This document shows positions 8,840 through 17,038 of a stretch of DNA of 64,000 nucleotides, one piece after another (position 1 is the stretch's first letter; each line of letters begins with the position of its first letter). The translations under genes and the position numbers were made by a program. The stretch is from Polaromonas sp. OV174 (GTDB lineage Bacteria; Pseudomonadota; Gammaproteobacteria; Burkholderiales; Burkholderiaceae_C), in assembly GCF_900112285.1 (NCBI RefSeq), contig NZ_FOKZ01000005.1, forward strand, positions 62,001-126,000, written 5' to 3'. The notes below the pieces were generated by a model that was not told the origin of the DNA, did no database searches, and worked only from the letters and a program-made list of their open reading frames with translations.

Positions 8840-10041
8840 TTCAGCTTCTTCTGGTTGGCAAGGTGGTGGCACGAACCGGGCAGGTCTCCTGGCCGGAGGC
8901 GAGGCGAGAGAACGCTGTCGTTGACTTTCAGTCCCTGCGCGCTGGCCAAGCCTGCTTCCAACCTATCCAGACCATTGGTGTGCCTGGGGCTGTTGACGGA
9001 TGAGCGAATGCCTGTTCGGACCATGTCGAGCAGGTTAAAGAACTCATGTTCACCGTATAGGTCACGGCTGAATGTCTTCAAACCCTCGGCGCAGTAAAAG
9101 GTCGTGCGCTGGTCAAGGAAGTGTTCGCGGAACTCTGAGGAGGTCATCAGCGCTTCGACCGTGAGCGTGTTCCCGCTCAGCTCCGAATACACCTGCAGCA
9201 GAGCCTGTATATAGTTGGCCTCATCTGCGGTTGGCGTCGACGGCGCAGGTGGGTCGTCCATTCGTTCAGCGACGATGCCAAAGAGCTTGTGGTGGTCTGA
9301 CCGGTCTAGCGCGTGCCAATCCAGGATGTCGCGAAGTTCGCATTCGCGGATGTCCTTGAAGTCGAAGTTCGAGACGACCGCTTCAACTGCCGGCGTCAGG
9401 TCGCCCTTCAGCTTCTGCAGACCCGTCTCGCCCGTCTTCCAATCAGCGAGAAGGCGCTGCTTGAAGACGTCAGGCTTCGCGAGAAGGTCGAACAGGTCGC
9501 TACCCACACTGCGGGGGGCGCAGATGAGGTAGTGCCTGGGATGAACGTAGGTCCCCGCCGCCAGGTGCCTGAAGAACTTCGCCAGCTCTGGAAATATGTT
9601 GCTCGGCGTCAGCGGGTTCTCATAGTGCTTCGCCTGGTACAGGTCCCACTTTCGGGGCTCTCGCTCCGGTACTAGCCGCGCCTCGACGTCGCGGCCTTTG
9701 TCATTCGCTGCACCCAGGCGCTTCACAAGAGCGTAGGTCTTGCCTTGTCCCAACGGGCGTAAACGAACCGCAGCCTCGATGAGCCGCTCCCAGTGCGATG
9801 GTTCGAAATGCAGGACTTGCGCCGAGGCCGGCATGACACCGCCCATTCCGACGAAGCGATTTGACTTTTTTCGTGCAGCTCCCATGCGTCCCGCCACCGC
9901 AGCTGTTGCCGCTGCTGTTAGCGCCTTCCCTTGTGCTGATGTGTGTGCTGTTGTCCGAGGAATTGTATCGGAGCTGTAACTCATCGACGCCCTGTGATTG
10001 TCCAAGGCCGGGGACTGGGTGACGTCGCCGTAAGGTCGCAT
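8827..10041 (-). CDS. ABC-3C effector: restriction-nuclease-like N-terminus plus C-terminal domain
   Basis: Residues about 80-160 look like a PD-(D/E)XK fold: E89 in LIEAAV, D118 in DKGRDVEA, and the pair Q136/K138 in WDLYQAKHY, the QxK variant seen in Mrr-like nucleases. The remainder (about 160-404) is helical and would be the C-terminal domain that docks to the middle component in ABC-3C systems. It is the first gene of the five-gene minus-strand operon; the promoter should lie in the gap next to the transposon end. The start is uncertain: M20, M53 and M67 are alternatives, since the first 65 residues look unstructured. The nuclease assignment rests on motif reading alone. Confidence 0.7.
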   Translation of the reverse strand: MRPYGDVTQSPALDNHRASMSYSSDTIPRTTAHTSAQGKALTAAATAAVAGRMGAARKKSNRFVGMGGVMPASAQVLHFEPSHWERLIEAAVRLRPLGQGKTYALVKRLGAANDKGRDVEARLVPEREPRKWDLYQAKHYENPLTPSNIFPELAKFFRHLAAGTYVHPRHYLICAPRSVGSDLFDLLAKPDVFKQRLLADWKTGETGLQKLKGDLTPAVEAVVSNFDFKDIRECELRDILDWHALDRSDHHKLFGIVAERMDDPPAPSTPTADEANYIQALLQVYSELSGNTLTVEALMTSSEFREHFLDQRTTFYCAEGLKTFSRDLYGEHEFFNLLDMVRTGIRSSVNSPRHTNGLDRLEAGLASAQGLKVNDSVLSPRLRPGDLPGSCHHLANQKKLKWVK

Positions 10042-10304
10042 TGCGTGCGGCTATCTCGAGCCTGTCAATCACCAATACTCGCTTTGGGTCGGGACTTCCA
10101 AGTCACGCAGGGAGGAAGCGGTCGCTCACGCGGTGAGGGCCAGGACCTAGGAGAGCTACGGCCGCATTACCTCGGGGAGCAGCCGTCAAAACAAGCGCCG
10201 AACGTCCGAACCCAATGACCGCTTGGTGCCAGCCAGCGGGAGTACGGTCGGCCGAGCTGAGCGACAGCAACCGCTGCATTGCGGCCCATCGTCACCTTGG
10301 GGCG
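10042..10304. promoter_or_regulatory. upstream region of the nuclease operon
   Basis: No gene is supported here. The stretch lies between the first ABC-3C gene and the repeats of the putative transposon end, so it must carry the promoter of the five-gene operon. I could not pick out a clear -35/-10 pair. Confidence 0.4.
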
Positions 10305-10308
10305 AGCA

Positions 10309-10324
10309 TGTATTTACGACTTTA
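10309..10324 (-). repeat. TnsB-site-like motif 1
   Basis: The plus strand reads TGTATTTACGACTTTA; its minus-strand core TAAAGTCGTA is shared with the copy at 10379-10392 and resembles TAAAGTCCGTCGG nearer the end. It is the innermost of four related motifs. Confidence 0.5.
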
Positions 10325-10378
10325 GAGGTCCGTCTCGAAACTCCAACGGCCGGCAAACTCGCATCGATGCTGGAGCCG

Positions 10379-10392
10379 TGTATACGACTTTA
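10379..10392 (-). repeat. TnsB-site-like motif 2
   Basis: The plus strand reads TGTATACGACTTTA, nearly the same as motif 1, 70 bp away. Unequal spacing of inner sites with closely packed outer sites is usual for Tn7-like ends. Confidence 0.5.
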
Positions 10393-10478
10393 ATTACGCG
10401 GAACCCTCGTAGAGGAACACTGTAGATTGACGGCTCAAGTGGTACTTAAGACGACTCATATCTCCACATTATAAAAAT

Positions 10479-10495
10479 TGTCCGACGGACTTTTA
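10479..10495 (-). repeat. TnsB-site-like motif 3
   Basis: The plus strand reads TGTCCGACGGACTTTTA. It is repeated 21 bp later as motif 4, a helical-turn spacing like that of tandem TnsB sites in Tn7 right ends. Confidence 0.55.
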
Positions 10496-10498
10496 TTT

Positions 10499-10514
10499 AA
10501 CCCGACGGACTTTA
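10499..10514 (-). repeat. TnsB-site-like motif 4
   Basis: The plus strand reads AACCCGACGGACTTTA, sharing CCGACGGACTTT with motif 3. It ends 15 bp before the proposed terminus. Confidence 0.55.
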
Positions 10515-10529
10515 TTCATGGCGATCACA
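10505..10529 (-). mobile_element. putative right end of a Tn7-like element
   Basis: On the minus strand the proposed terminus reads TGTGATCGCC and runs into the TnsB-like motifs. The conserved TGT/ACA terminus, the direct repeats just inside it, and the position 20 bp beyond the glmS stop all fit Tn7-type insertion at attTn7. A 5-bp target duplication would be GGGAT (10530-10534). The other end and any tnsABCD genes lie outside the window or are lost. Confidence 0.6.
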
Positions 10530-10590
10530 GGGATTACCCTCCCCCCGAATCACTCGACGGTCACGCTCTTGGCAAGATTGCGTGGTTTGT
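10530..10590 (-). other. attTn7-like target at the 3' end of glmS
   Basis: The TnsD-recognised target of Tn7 elements is the conserved last codons of glmS, here encoding NLAKSVTVE, plus about 25 bp after the stop. The 20 bp from the stop to the proposed terminus lie in this site. Confidence 0.6.
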
Positions 10591-12400
10591 CCACATCCGT
10601 GCCCCGCGCAAGCGCTGTGTGATAAGCCAGCAGCTGCAACGGCACCACATGCAGCAGCGGGCTCAGGGCGCCGTAGTGCTCGGGCATGCGGATGACGTGA
10701 ACGCCTTCGCTGCTCTCGATGCGACTGTCGGCATCGGCCAGCACGTAGAGCACGCCGCCGCGGGCGCGCACTTCCTGCATATTGCTCTTGAGCTTTTCCA
10801 GCAGCGCGTCATTCGGCGCCACCGTCACCACTGGCATGGCACTGGTCACCAGCGCCAGCGGGCCATGTTTGAGTTCACCGGCCGGATAGGCCTCGGCGTG
10901 TATGTAGCTGATTTCCTTGAGCTTGAGCGCGCCTTCCAGCGCAATCGGGTAGTGCAGTCCACGACCCAGAAAGAGGGCGTTTTCCATGCGGGCAAAGTCT
11001 TCGGCCCAGCTGATGACTTGCGGCTCCAGCGCCAGCACGGCCTGCAGCGCGGCGGGCAGATGGCGCATGGCTTTGAGATGGGCGGACTCTTGCTCCTCGC
11101 TCAGTCGGCCCTTGGCTTGCGCCAGTGCCAGCGTGAGCAGGAACAGGCCTGCCAATTGGGTGGTGAAGGCCTTGGTCGATGCCACGCCGATTTCAACGCC
11201 GGCGCGCGTGATGTAAGCCAGCTTGCATTCGCGCACCATGGCCGACGTGGCCACGTTGCAAATGGTCAGCGTGTGCGTCATGCCCAGGCCTTGCGCATGG
11301 CGCAACGCGGCCAGCGTGTCGGCGGTCTCACCGCTTTGCGTGATGGTGACCACCAGGGTTTTGGGATTGGGCACCGAGTCGCGGTAGCGATATTCGCTGG
11401 CCACTTCGACCTGGGTCGGGATTTTGGCGATGGACTCCAGCCAGTATTTGGCCGCGCAACCGCTGTAGTAGCTGGTGCCGCAGGCCAGAATCAGCACCGA
11501 ATCGATGTCCTGGAAGACGCGATAAGCACCGTCGCCAAACAGCTCGGGAACAATGCCGGCCACACCGTCCAGCGTGTCGGCTATGGCGCGCGGCTGCTCG
11601 AAGATTTCCTTTTGCATGTAGTGGCGATAGGGACCCAGCTCGGCGGCACCGCTGTGCGCGTGCACGGTTTTCACCTCGCGCTGCACCGCCTTTTGCTGGC
11701 GGTCCAGCACCCAGTATTTACCCAGCTGCATATCGATCAGGTCGCCCTCTTCCAGGTAGACGATCTGATCGGTGACGCCGGCCAGTGCCATGGCATCGCT
11801 GGCCAGGAAGTTCTCGGAATGGTCCGTGCCCACGCCCAGAATCAGCGGCGAGCCGGCGCGCGCGCCGACGACGCGATGCGGCTCGTCCTTGCAAAAGGCA
11901 GCGATGGCATAAGCCCCGTGCAATTGCGCCACGGTGGCCTTCAGGGCCTCAAACAAATCACCGTCGTACAGGCTGTCCATCAAGTGGACGATGACCTCGG
12001 TGTCGGTCTGGCTGTCAAATACATAGCCTTTGGCCTGCAAAGCGGCGCGCAGCTCATCATGGTTTTCAATGATGCCGTTGTGCACCAGCGCCACTTTGCC
12101 GGGGCGGGAGGCGCCGCCTGCGCCATTGCCGTAGCTGAAATGCGGGTGGGCATTGTGCACGGCGGGCGCGCCGTGGGTGGCCCAGCGGGTATGGGCGATG
12201 CCGGTGCCGCCTTCAATGTGCTCGTTGTTGACCTGCTGCTGCAGCTCGGCCACGCGCGAGGTGCTGCGGGCGCGCTTCAGGCCATCGGCGTAAACCGCCA
12301 CGCCGCAGGAGTCATAGCCGCGGTACTCCAGCCGCTGCAAGCCCTGCACCAGGATGGGAACAATATTTCTCGTAGAAACCGACGCAACGATGCCGCACAT
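10550..12400 (-). CDS. glmS: glutamine--fructose-6-phosphate aminotransferase (isomerizing)
   Basis: GlmS makes glucosamine-6-phosphate from fructose-6-phosphate and glutamine, the first step to UDP-GlcNAc for the cell wall. The start is ATG 12400, giving MCGIVASVS, because Cys2 must become the N-terminal nucleophile; an AGGAG ribosome site lies 5-10 bp upstream, so the longer TTG-initiated frame is rejected. The glutaminase domain has HTRWATHG and HNGIIEN, and two SIS domains follow, ending with the invariant C-terminus NLAKSVTVE. The length (616 residues) is typical. It is divergent from an Lrp-type gene and its 3' end serves as the attTn7 site of the defence block. Confidence 0.97.
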   Translation of the reverse strand: MCGIVASVSTRNIVPILVQGLQRLEYRGYDSCGVAVYADGLKRARSTSRVAELQQQVNNEHIEGGTGIAHTRWATHGAPAVHNAHPHFSYGNGAGGASRPGKVALVHNGIIENHDELRAALQAKGYVFDSQTDTEVIVHLMDSLYDGDLFEALKATVAQLHGAYAIAAFCKDEPHRVVGARAGSPLILGVGTDHSENFLASDAMALAGVTDQIVYLEEGDLIDMQLGKYWVLDRQQKAVQREVKTVHAHSGAAELGPYRHYMQKEIFEQPRAIADTLDGVAGIVPELFGDGAYRVFQDIDSVLILACGTSYYSGCAAKYWLESIAKIPTQVEVASEYRYRDSVPNPKTLVVTITQSGETADTLAALRHAQGLGMTHTLTICNVATSAMVRECKLAYITRAGVEIGVASTKAFTTQLAGLFLLTLALAQAKGRLSEEQESAHLKAMRHLPAALQAVLALEPQVISWAEDFARMENALFLGRGLHYPIALEGALKLKEISYIHAEAYPAGELKHGPLALVTSAMPVVTVAPNDALLEKLKSNMQEVRARGGVLYVLADADSRIESSEGVHVIRMPEHYGALSPLLHVVPLQLLAYHTALARGTDVDKPRNLAKSVTVE

Positions 12401-12533
12401 AAACAACTCCTGAAAACAATGGTGACGATGCTACGTGCTAGCTGACGTTTAATGTGATTGATATTTTGCTAAAAATGGAATTTAATTTCACAATAGTTCA
12501 CGTGGAAAATTAAATTTCATAAACAATAATAAA
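12401..12533. promoter_or_regulatory. divergent promoter glmS / Lrp-type gene with AT-rich inverted repeat
   Basis: This 133-bp gap is AT-rich. TGGAATTTAATTTCAC (12476-12491) is repeated in inverted form as GTGGAAAATTAAATTTCA (12502-12519), close to the Lrp-type start. It is a good candidate for autoregulation by the Lrp-type protein, and perhaps also for control of glmS. Confidence 0.55.
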
Positions 12534-13019
12534 ATGCAAGAAATAACCATAGATGCCATAGACCTCAAGCTGCTGGATGCCTTGCAAAATGACGCGTCCC
12601 TCAGCAACCAGGACCTGGCCGAGCGCGTGCATGTGTCGCCGCCCACCTGCTTGCGGCGCGTCAAGCGGCTGCGCGATGCCGGGCTGATTGAACGTGAAAT
12701 TGCCCTGCTCAGCACCGACAAGCTGGCCGCCGTGCTGGGCCATGGCCTGAGCGCGCTGATCGAAATCACGCTGGACCGCCAGGGCGCCGAGCACCTGGAA
12801 GCCTTTGAGGCCCGCGTGGTGCTGGACGACGCCGTGCAGCAGTGCTACCGCGTGTCACCGGGGCCGGACTTCATTTTGCTGGTGCATGTGGCCGACATGC
12901 CGCGCTACCTGGCGCTGACGCAAAGGCTGTTTACCAGCGATGCCAATGTGCGCAATGTGAAGACCTTCTTCAGCACCAAATGCGCAAAATTCAAGCCAAA
13001 AGTGCTTCTAACCCAATAA
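12534..13019 (+). CDS. Lrp/AsnC-family transcriptional regulator
   Basis: The 161-residue protein begins with the Lrp-type helix-turn-helix (IDLKLLDALQNDASLSNQDL, then VSPPTCLRRVKRL, about residues 8-45), followed by the RAM ligand-binding domain (LIEITLDRQG, PDFILLVHVADMPRY, VKTFFS). Members respond to amino acids or related metabolites and bind DNA as octamers. It is divergent from glmS, and the gap between them contains an inverted repeat. The last ten residues (KFKPKVLLTQ) are encoded by a copy of dispersed repeat A, so the natural C-terminus was probably replaced or extended. The ligand is unknown. Confidence 0.93.
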   Translation: MQEITIDAIDLKLLDALQNDASLSNQDLAERVHVSPPTCLRRVKRLRDAGLIEREIALLSTDKLAAVLGHGLSALIEITLDRQGAEHLEAFEARVVLDDAVQQCYRVSPGPDFILLVHVADMPRYLALTQRLFTSDANVRNVKTFFSTKCAKFKPKVLLTQ

Positions 13020-13052
13020 CAACAAGCGCAAGAAGCTATTAAATAAATAGAA
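12985..13052 (+). repeat. dispersed repeat A, copy 1 (forms 3' end of Lrp-type gene)
   Basis: The copy reads from AATTCAAGCCAAAAG through the segment AGCGCAAGAAGCTATTAAAT to AAATAG. It overlaps the last codons and stop of the Lrp-type gene. Confidence 0.75.
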
Positions 13053-13068
13053 AAAACCCACCCAAGAA

Positions 13069-14001
13069 TCAGACCAGCACAGCGCCCTGGGCGGCGGCAT
13101 CGGCCAACAAACCTTCGCCGCGCGACTGCAGCAGCGACAGCAGCCGCCGCGCAGCGGGCGAGAGGTAGCCGTCGCGCCTATAGGTCACGCCCAGCGTGCG
13201 CTGCAGCGTGGTGTCAGGCAGCGGCACTTCCTTGAGCACGCCGTGGCTGCCGCCGCCCAGCGTGCGGCGCGAGACAAAACTCAGCAAACCGGTGCGCAGG
13301 ATCAGCGCAGGCAGCAGCGGGATCGAATTGGCGCTGATCTGCACCCGCGGCAGCGCCAAGCCGCGCGACTGGAACACGGCATCCAGCCACTGGCGGCTGG
13401 GAATCGAGGCCGCCGGCAACGCCCAGCCATAGGCCAGCAAGGCCGGCAGCGTGACCTGCGGCAGCGCAAACACCGGGTGATCGGGGCTGGCGGCCACCAC
13501 GGCGGCATCCTCAAACAGGGGGTGGGTCTGGAACAGGGCGTCGGGCGTGGGCACCAGGCCTATCAGCAGGTCAATGCTGCCCTCCCGCAGTTGCTCACGC
13601 AGCGCCATGCTGGGGCCCACGGTGATGTCTATGGTGGTGCTAGGCGCCTCCGACAGCAACAACTGGCACAGCGTGGGCAGCACATGGTCGGCCGCAATCG
13701 GGCCGCTGCCAATGCGCACATGGCCGGCATTGCCCTGCGCAAAATCGCTGACTTCGCGCAGCGCTTCCTCCGAGGCGCTGCGCAGCAGCCTGGCCCTGGC
13801 CAGCAGCACCTCGCCCACGGCCGTGAGCTGTATGCCGCGCCCGGCGCGGCTGAACAGCGGCGCGCCGAAAGAGTCCTCCAACCGCTGCATGCACTTGCTG
13901 AGCGCCGGCTGCGAGCGCCCCAGCCGCTCGGCAGCCTGGCCCAGGTGGCCAAGCTCGGCCACCACTTCAAAGTAGCCTAGATCACGCAGGTTGACGTTCA
14001 T
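13069..14001 (-). CDS. LysR-family transcriptional regulator
   Basis: The 310-residue product has an N-terminal LysR helix-turn-helix (AAERLGRSQPALSKCMQRLE, about residues 23-42) and a periplasmic-binding-type effector domain (GHVRIGSGPIAADHVLPTL onwards). It is divergent from the TctC-type receptor gene, with a TTCATAA/TTATGAA inverted repeat between them, so it most likely controls the receptor/dehydrogenase/RraA-like cluster in response to the cluster's substrate. The effector molecule is unknown. Confidence 0.92.
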   Translation of the reverse strand: MNVNLRDLGYFEVVAELGHLGQAAERLGRSQPALSKCMQRLEDSFGAPLFSRAGRGIQLTAVGEVLLARARLLRSASEEALREVSDFAQGNAGHVRIGSGPIAADHVLPTLCQLLLSEAPSTTIDITVGPSMALREQLREGSIDLLIGLVPTPDALFQTHPLFEDAAVVAASPDHPVFALPQVTLPALLAYGWALPAASIPSRQWLDAVFQSRGLALPRVQISANSIPLLPALILRTGLLSFVSRRTLGGGSHGVLKEVPLPDTTLQRTLGVTYRRDGYLSPAARRLLSLLQSRGEGLLADAAAQGAVLV

Positions 14002-14142
14002 AGTGAGCGCAATTCATAACCAAAAGAAAAAATTAAATGAATATTATGAAATAGACGGAATGAATTCAAGCTTACACAATTCGCCGACTCGGCCCCTCGA
14101 GCCTTAAAAAAACCGGCCTTCAAAAGCCCCCAGGAGACAAAC
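14002..14142. promoter_or_regulatory. divergent LysR / tctC-type promoter region
   Basis: TTCATAA (14013-14019) and TTATGAA (14044-14050) form an inverted repeat suited to LysR binding. AGGAGACAAAC just before 14143 is the ribosome site of the receptor gene. Confidence 0.5.
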
Positions 14143-15135
14143 ATGATTCATAGACGCACCTTTCTAGCCGCGGCAAGCGCCGCCTCTATTGCCACACTGG
14201 CCGCCCCCAGCGCCTGGGCCCAGCCGACCAACGCCTGGCCGCAGCGCCCGATTCGCCTGGTCGTGCCCTTCCCGCCTGGCGGCAGCGCCGACTTTCTGGG
14301 CCGTATGCTGGCCGAGAAAATCACCACCGCCACGGGCTGGGTGCTGGTGGTGGAAAACCGCGCCGGCGCGGCCGGCAACATCGGCCTGGATGCCGTGGCC
14401 AAGGCGCTGCCCGACGGCTATACCTTTGGCATAGGCCAAACCGCCAACCTGGCGATCAACCCCTCGCTCTACGCCAAGATGCCGTTTGACCCGCTCAAGG
14501 ACCTGACGCCGATTGCGCTGGTCGCCTCGCAACCCATGGTCGTGACCGTCAAGGCGGAGTCACCGTTTCGCACGCTGAACGATCTGGTGGCCGAAGCCAA
14601 AAAGCGCCGCGAGCCTATGCGTGTGGCCTTTGCCGGCAACGGCACCGTGGGCCACCTGACCATAGAACTGCTGGAGCGCCGGGCCGGCATCGAGTTGCTG
14701 AACGTGCCTTACAAGGGCGCCGGCCCGGCCGTGAATGACCTGCGCGCCGGCCATGTGGACTTTTACATCGGCAATTCGATCTCGGTGCTGGGCCAGGTCA
14801 AGGGTGGCAGCCTGCGCGCGCTGGCCGTCACCTCGCCGACCCGCCTGCAGGCACTGGCCGAAGTACCCACCGTGGCCGAGTCGGGCTTTACCAACTTTGA
14901 TGCGCAGACCTGGTCCGGCCTGGTGGCGCCTACGGGTGTTCCATCCGCCATCCTGGAGCGCATGTACGCCGAGGTCAGCCGCGTGCTGACCCGACCCGAG
15001 GTGCTGGCCAAGTTCGCCGCCGAAGGCAGCAGCGCCGCCACCGGCCGCAGCACGCAACAGTTTGCCGAGCTGATCCGCAGCGAGCACCGCAGTTGGGGCG
15101 AGCTGGTGCGCCAGGCCAAGATCCAGATAGAGTGA
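14143..15135 (+). CDS. Bug/TctC-family periplasmic solute receptor
   Basis: The 330-residue protein starts with a cleavable export signal containing an RR pair (MIHRRTFLAAASA, cleaved after SAWA), which may use the Tat route. The mature part has the Bug/TctC marks PFPPGGSADF, VENRAGAAGNIG and the P-Y-K-G-A-G-P box. Such proteins capture carboxylated compounds in the periplasm, either for TctAB-type carriers or as sensors; no tctAB genes lie nearby, which is common in Burkholderiales. It heads a three-gene cluster with a hydroxyacid dehydrogenase and an RraA-like protein, both with overlapping starts and stops. Confidence 0.93.
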   Translation: MIHRRTFLAAASAASIATLAAPSAWAQPTNAWPQRPIRLVVPFPPGGSADFLGRMLAEKITTATGWVLVVENRAGAAGNIGLDAVAKALPDGYTFGIGQTANLAINPSLYAKMPFDPLKDLTPIALVASQPMVVTVKAESPFRTLNDLVAEAKKRREPMRVAFAGNGTVGHLTIELLERRAGIELLNVPYKGAGPAVNDLRAGHVDFYIGNSISVLGQVKGGSLRALAVTSPTRLQALAEVPTVAESGFTNFDAQTWSGLVAPTGVPSAILERMYAEVSRVLTRPEVLAKFAAEGSSAATGRSTQQFAELIRSEHRSWGELVRQAKIQIE

Positions 15136-16190
15136 TGCTCGTGCCTGAACCAATCCTCCCCCCGCAAACCCCGGGAGTTCCGCAAATTCACCGCGGCTTC
15201 ACCATCTTCGTCACCGCGCCTAGCCTGGCCGCAGCCGGCGCGGATTTGCTGTTGCAAGCCGGTTGCCGCGTGCTCTACCTGCCGCAGGGCAGCGACGGCG
15301 CGGCGGTGCACCAGTTGCTGGCCAGCGAGGCCATAGACGCGGTGATCTCGCGCACCGTGGCGCTGACGGCGGCCGACATCGCGGCCTGCCCGACGCTGCG
15401 CATCATCTGCAAACACGGCGTGGGCGTTTCCAACATTGATGTGGCGGCGGCCACCCGGCGCGGCATTCCGGTCTGTGTCACGCCGGGAGCCAATGCGCAG
15501 TCGGTGGCGGAAATGACGCTGGGCCTGATGTTCGCGGTGGCCCGCCGCATCAGTTGGATGGATGCCGAGTTGCGCGCCGGCCGCTGGTCGCGCGCACAAG
15601 ACGGGCTGGAGCTGCACGGCCGCACGCTGGGCCTGCTGGGCCTGGGCGAGGTGGGCCAGAAGGTGGCGGCCGTGGCGCTGGCGCTGGGCATGCCGGTGCT
15701 GGCGTTTGACCCGGGTGTAACGGAATTGCCGGCCAGCTTGAAAGACGTTCGCCTGCTGCCATCGGCCGACGCCGTGATAGCGGCCGCCGACGTGCTAAGC
15801 CTGCATGTGCCGCTGACGGCCGCCACGCGCGGGCTGATGGACGCGGCGCGCCTGGCCCGCATGCGCCGCGGCGCCATCCTGATCAACACCGCACGCGGCG
15901 AAGTGGTCGACGAAGCGGCTCTGATAGCAGCGCTGCAAAGCGGCCAGCTGCGCGCGGCGGGGCTGGACACCATGGCCACCGAACCCCTGCCAGCGGACAG
16001 CCCGCTGCTGCAGCTGCCCAACGTGGTGCTGACCCCGCATGTGGGCGGCTCCACCCCGGCCGCGCTGGACGCCATGGCGCGCGGCGCCGCGCACAGCGTG
16101 CTGGCGTTTTTGCAAGGCCTGCCGACCGACCCCGCCACCTGCATCAACGCGCAGCTGCTTCCCCATTTACCCCACCAGGATTCACCATGA
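15135..16190 (+). CDS. D-isomer-specific 2-hydroxyacid dehydrogenase
   Basis: The enzyme interconverts a D-2-hydroxy acid and a 2-keto acid with NAD(P). It shows the Rossmann glycine motif GLLGLGEVGQ, the catalytic arginine region NTARGEVVDE and the catalytic histidine in TPHVGGST. The start at 15135 (MLVPEPILPP) was chosen because its ATG overlaps the receptor stop by one base (TGATG), a sign of translational coupling; a longer frame starts at 15093 inside the receptor gene. Length is 351 residues. The substrate is probably the compound bound by the neighbouring receptor or a product of it. Confidence 0.92.
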   Translation: MLVPEPILPPQTPGVPQIHRGFTIFVTAPSLAAAGADLLLQAGCRVLYLPQGSDGAAVHQLLASEAIDAVISRTVALTAADIAACPTLRIICKHGVGVSNIDVAAATRRGIPVCVTPGANAQSVAEMTLGLMFAVARRISWMDAELRAGRWSRAQDGLELHGRTLGLLGLGEVGQKVAAVALALGMPVLAFDPGVTELPASLKDVRLLPSADAVIAAADVLSLHVPLTAATRGLMDAARLARMRRGAILINTARGEVVDEAALIAALQSGQLRAAGLDTMATEPLPADSPLLQLPNVVLTPHVGGSTPAALDAMARGAAHSVLAFLQGLPTDPATCINAQLLPHLPHQDSP

Positions 16191-16909
16191 CGACATCCAC
16201 ACCGACCTCGCCATCAAGCACCACAGCCGCGACCTGGCCGCCCGGCTACCGCATCAACCCGCGGGCAGACAGCCTGCCCGCTGATCTGGTCGAGGCCTTT
16301 CGCGCCATTCCCGTGGCCACGGCCGGCGACTGCATGGGCCGCAGCGTGGGCGCCCTCGGCCTGCACGGCTACCACGGCAACCTGGACACCGTGCTCTGCG
16401 GCACGGCCTTCACCGTGCGGGTGCGGCCCGGCGACAACCTGATGATTCACAAGGCGCTGACGATGGTGCAGCCCGGCGACGTGCTGGTGATAGACGGCGG
16501 CGGCGACCTGACGCAGGCGCTGATAGGCGGGTTGATGCGCACCACCTGCCTGGTGCGCCAGCTGGGCGGGCTGGTGATCGACGGTGCGCTGCGCGACCGC
16601 CTGGAATGGGCCGAAGGCGGCTTGCCGGTGTTTGCGCGCGGCCACACCCACCGCGGCCCGAGCAAGGAAGGCCCGGGCGAGATCAACGTGCCGGTGGCCT
16701 GCGCCGGCCTGGTCGTGCAGCCGGGCGACCTGGTGCTGGGTGACGCCGATGGCGTCATCGCCATCCCCGCCGCCGAAGCCGCCACGGTGCTGCAGCGCGC
16801 CAAGCTGCACTTGGCCAAAGAAGCGCTGATACGCGCCAGCAACCTCGCCGGCACCTCAGACCCGGAGCGTTTCAGCGCGCTGCTGCGCGCCAAGGGTTTG
16901 CCGGTCTGA
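16187..16909 (+). CDS. RraA-family protein (possible HMG/CHA aldolase or oxaloacetate decarboxylase type)
   Basis: The 240-residue protein matches the RraA/dimethylmenaquinone-methyltransferase-like fold (PF03737): VATAGDCMGR near residue 47, GDNLMIHKAL, GDVLVIDGGGD, and the active-site segment GLVIDGALRDR with its paired Arg-Asp. Stand-alone homologues in catabolic clusters are metal-dependent aldolases/decarboxylases acting on 4-hydroxy-2-oxo acids. The start ATG overlaps the dehydrogenase stop (ATGA), so the two are coupled. The catabolic reading is preferred over RNase E regulation because of this context. Confidence 0.88.
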   Translation: MTTSTPTSPSSTTAATWPPGYRINPRADSLPADLVEAFRAIPVATAGDCMGRSVGALGLHGYHGNLDTVLCGTAFTVRVRPGDNLMIHKALTMVQPGDVLVIDGGGDLTQALIGGLMRTTCLVRQLGGLVIDGALRDRLEWAEGGLPVFARGHTHRGPSKEGPGEINVPVACAGLVVQPGDLVLGDADGVIAIPAAEAATVLQRAKLHLAKEALIRASNLAGTSDPERFSALLRAKGLPV

Positions 16910-16973
16910 CGGCGTCAAGACGCTGGCTGCGCGGGCCTATGCGAGGTGATTCAGGACTAAAAACGAGCTTTCT

Positions 16974-17036
16974 TGAGCATCAAAACAGGCTGCAGCCCAT
17001 ACTCCACATGCGCTACCAGCTATTAAACCAATAGCA
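16974..17036 (+). repeat. dispersed repeat A, copy 2 (abuts glmU stop)
   Basis: It runs from GAGCATCAAAACAGGCTGCA to CAGCTATTAAACCAATAGC and lies between the convergent RraA-like gene and glmU, ending just before the glmU stop codon. Confidence 0.75.
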
Positions 17037-17038
17037 AA

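Noticed and set aside
10309..10514. CRISPR array, considered because of the repeated motifs
   Set aside because: The motifs are short, unevenly spaced and slightly different, with no equal spacers; transposon-end binding sites explain them better.
10478..12445. A 655-codon open frame on the plus strand opposite glmS
   Set aside because: It is antisense to the full length of glmS, has the His/Gln/Arg-rich composition of a GC-rich shadow frame and no domain.
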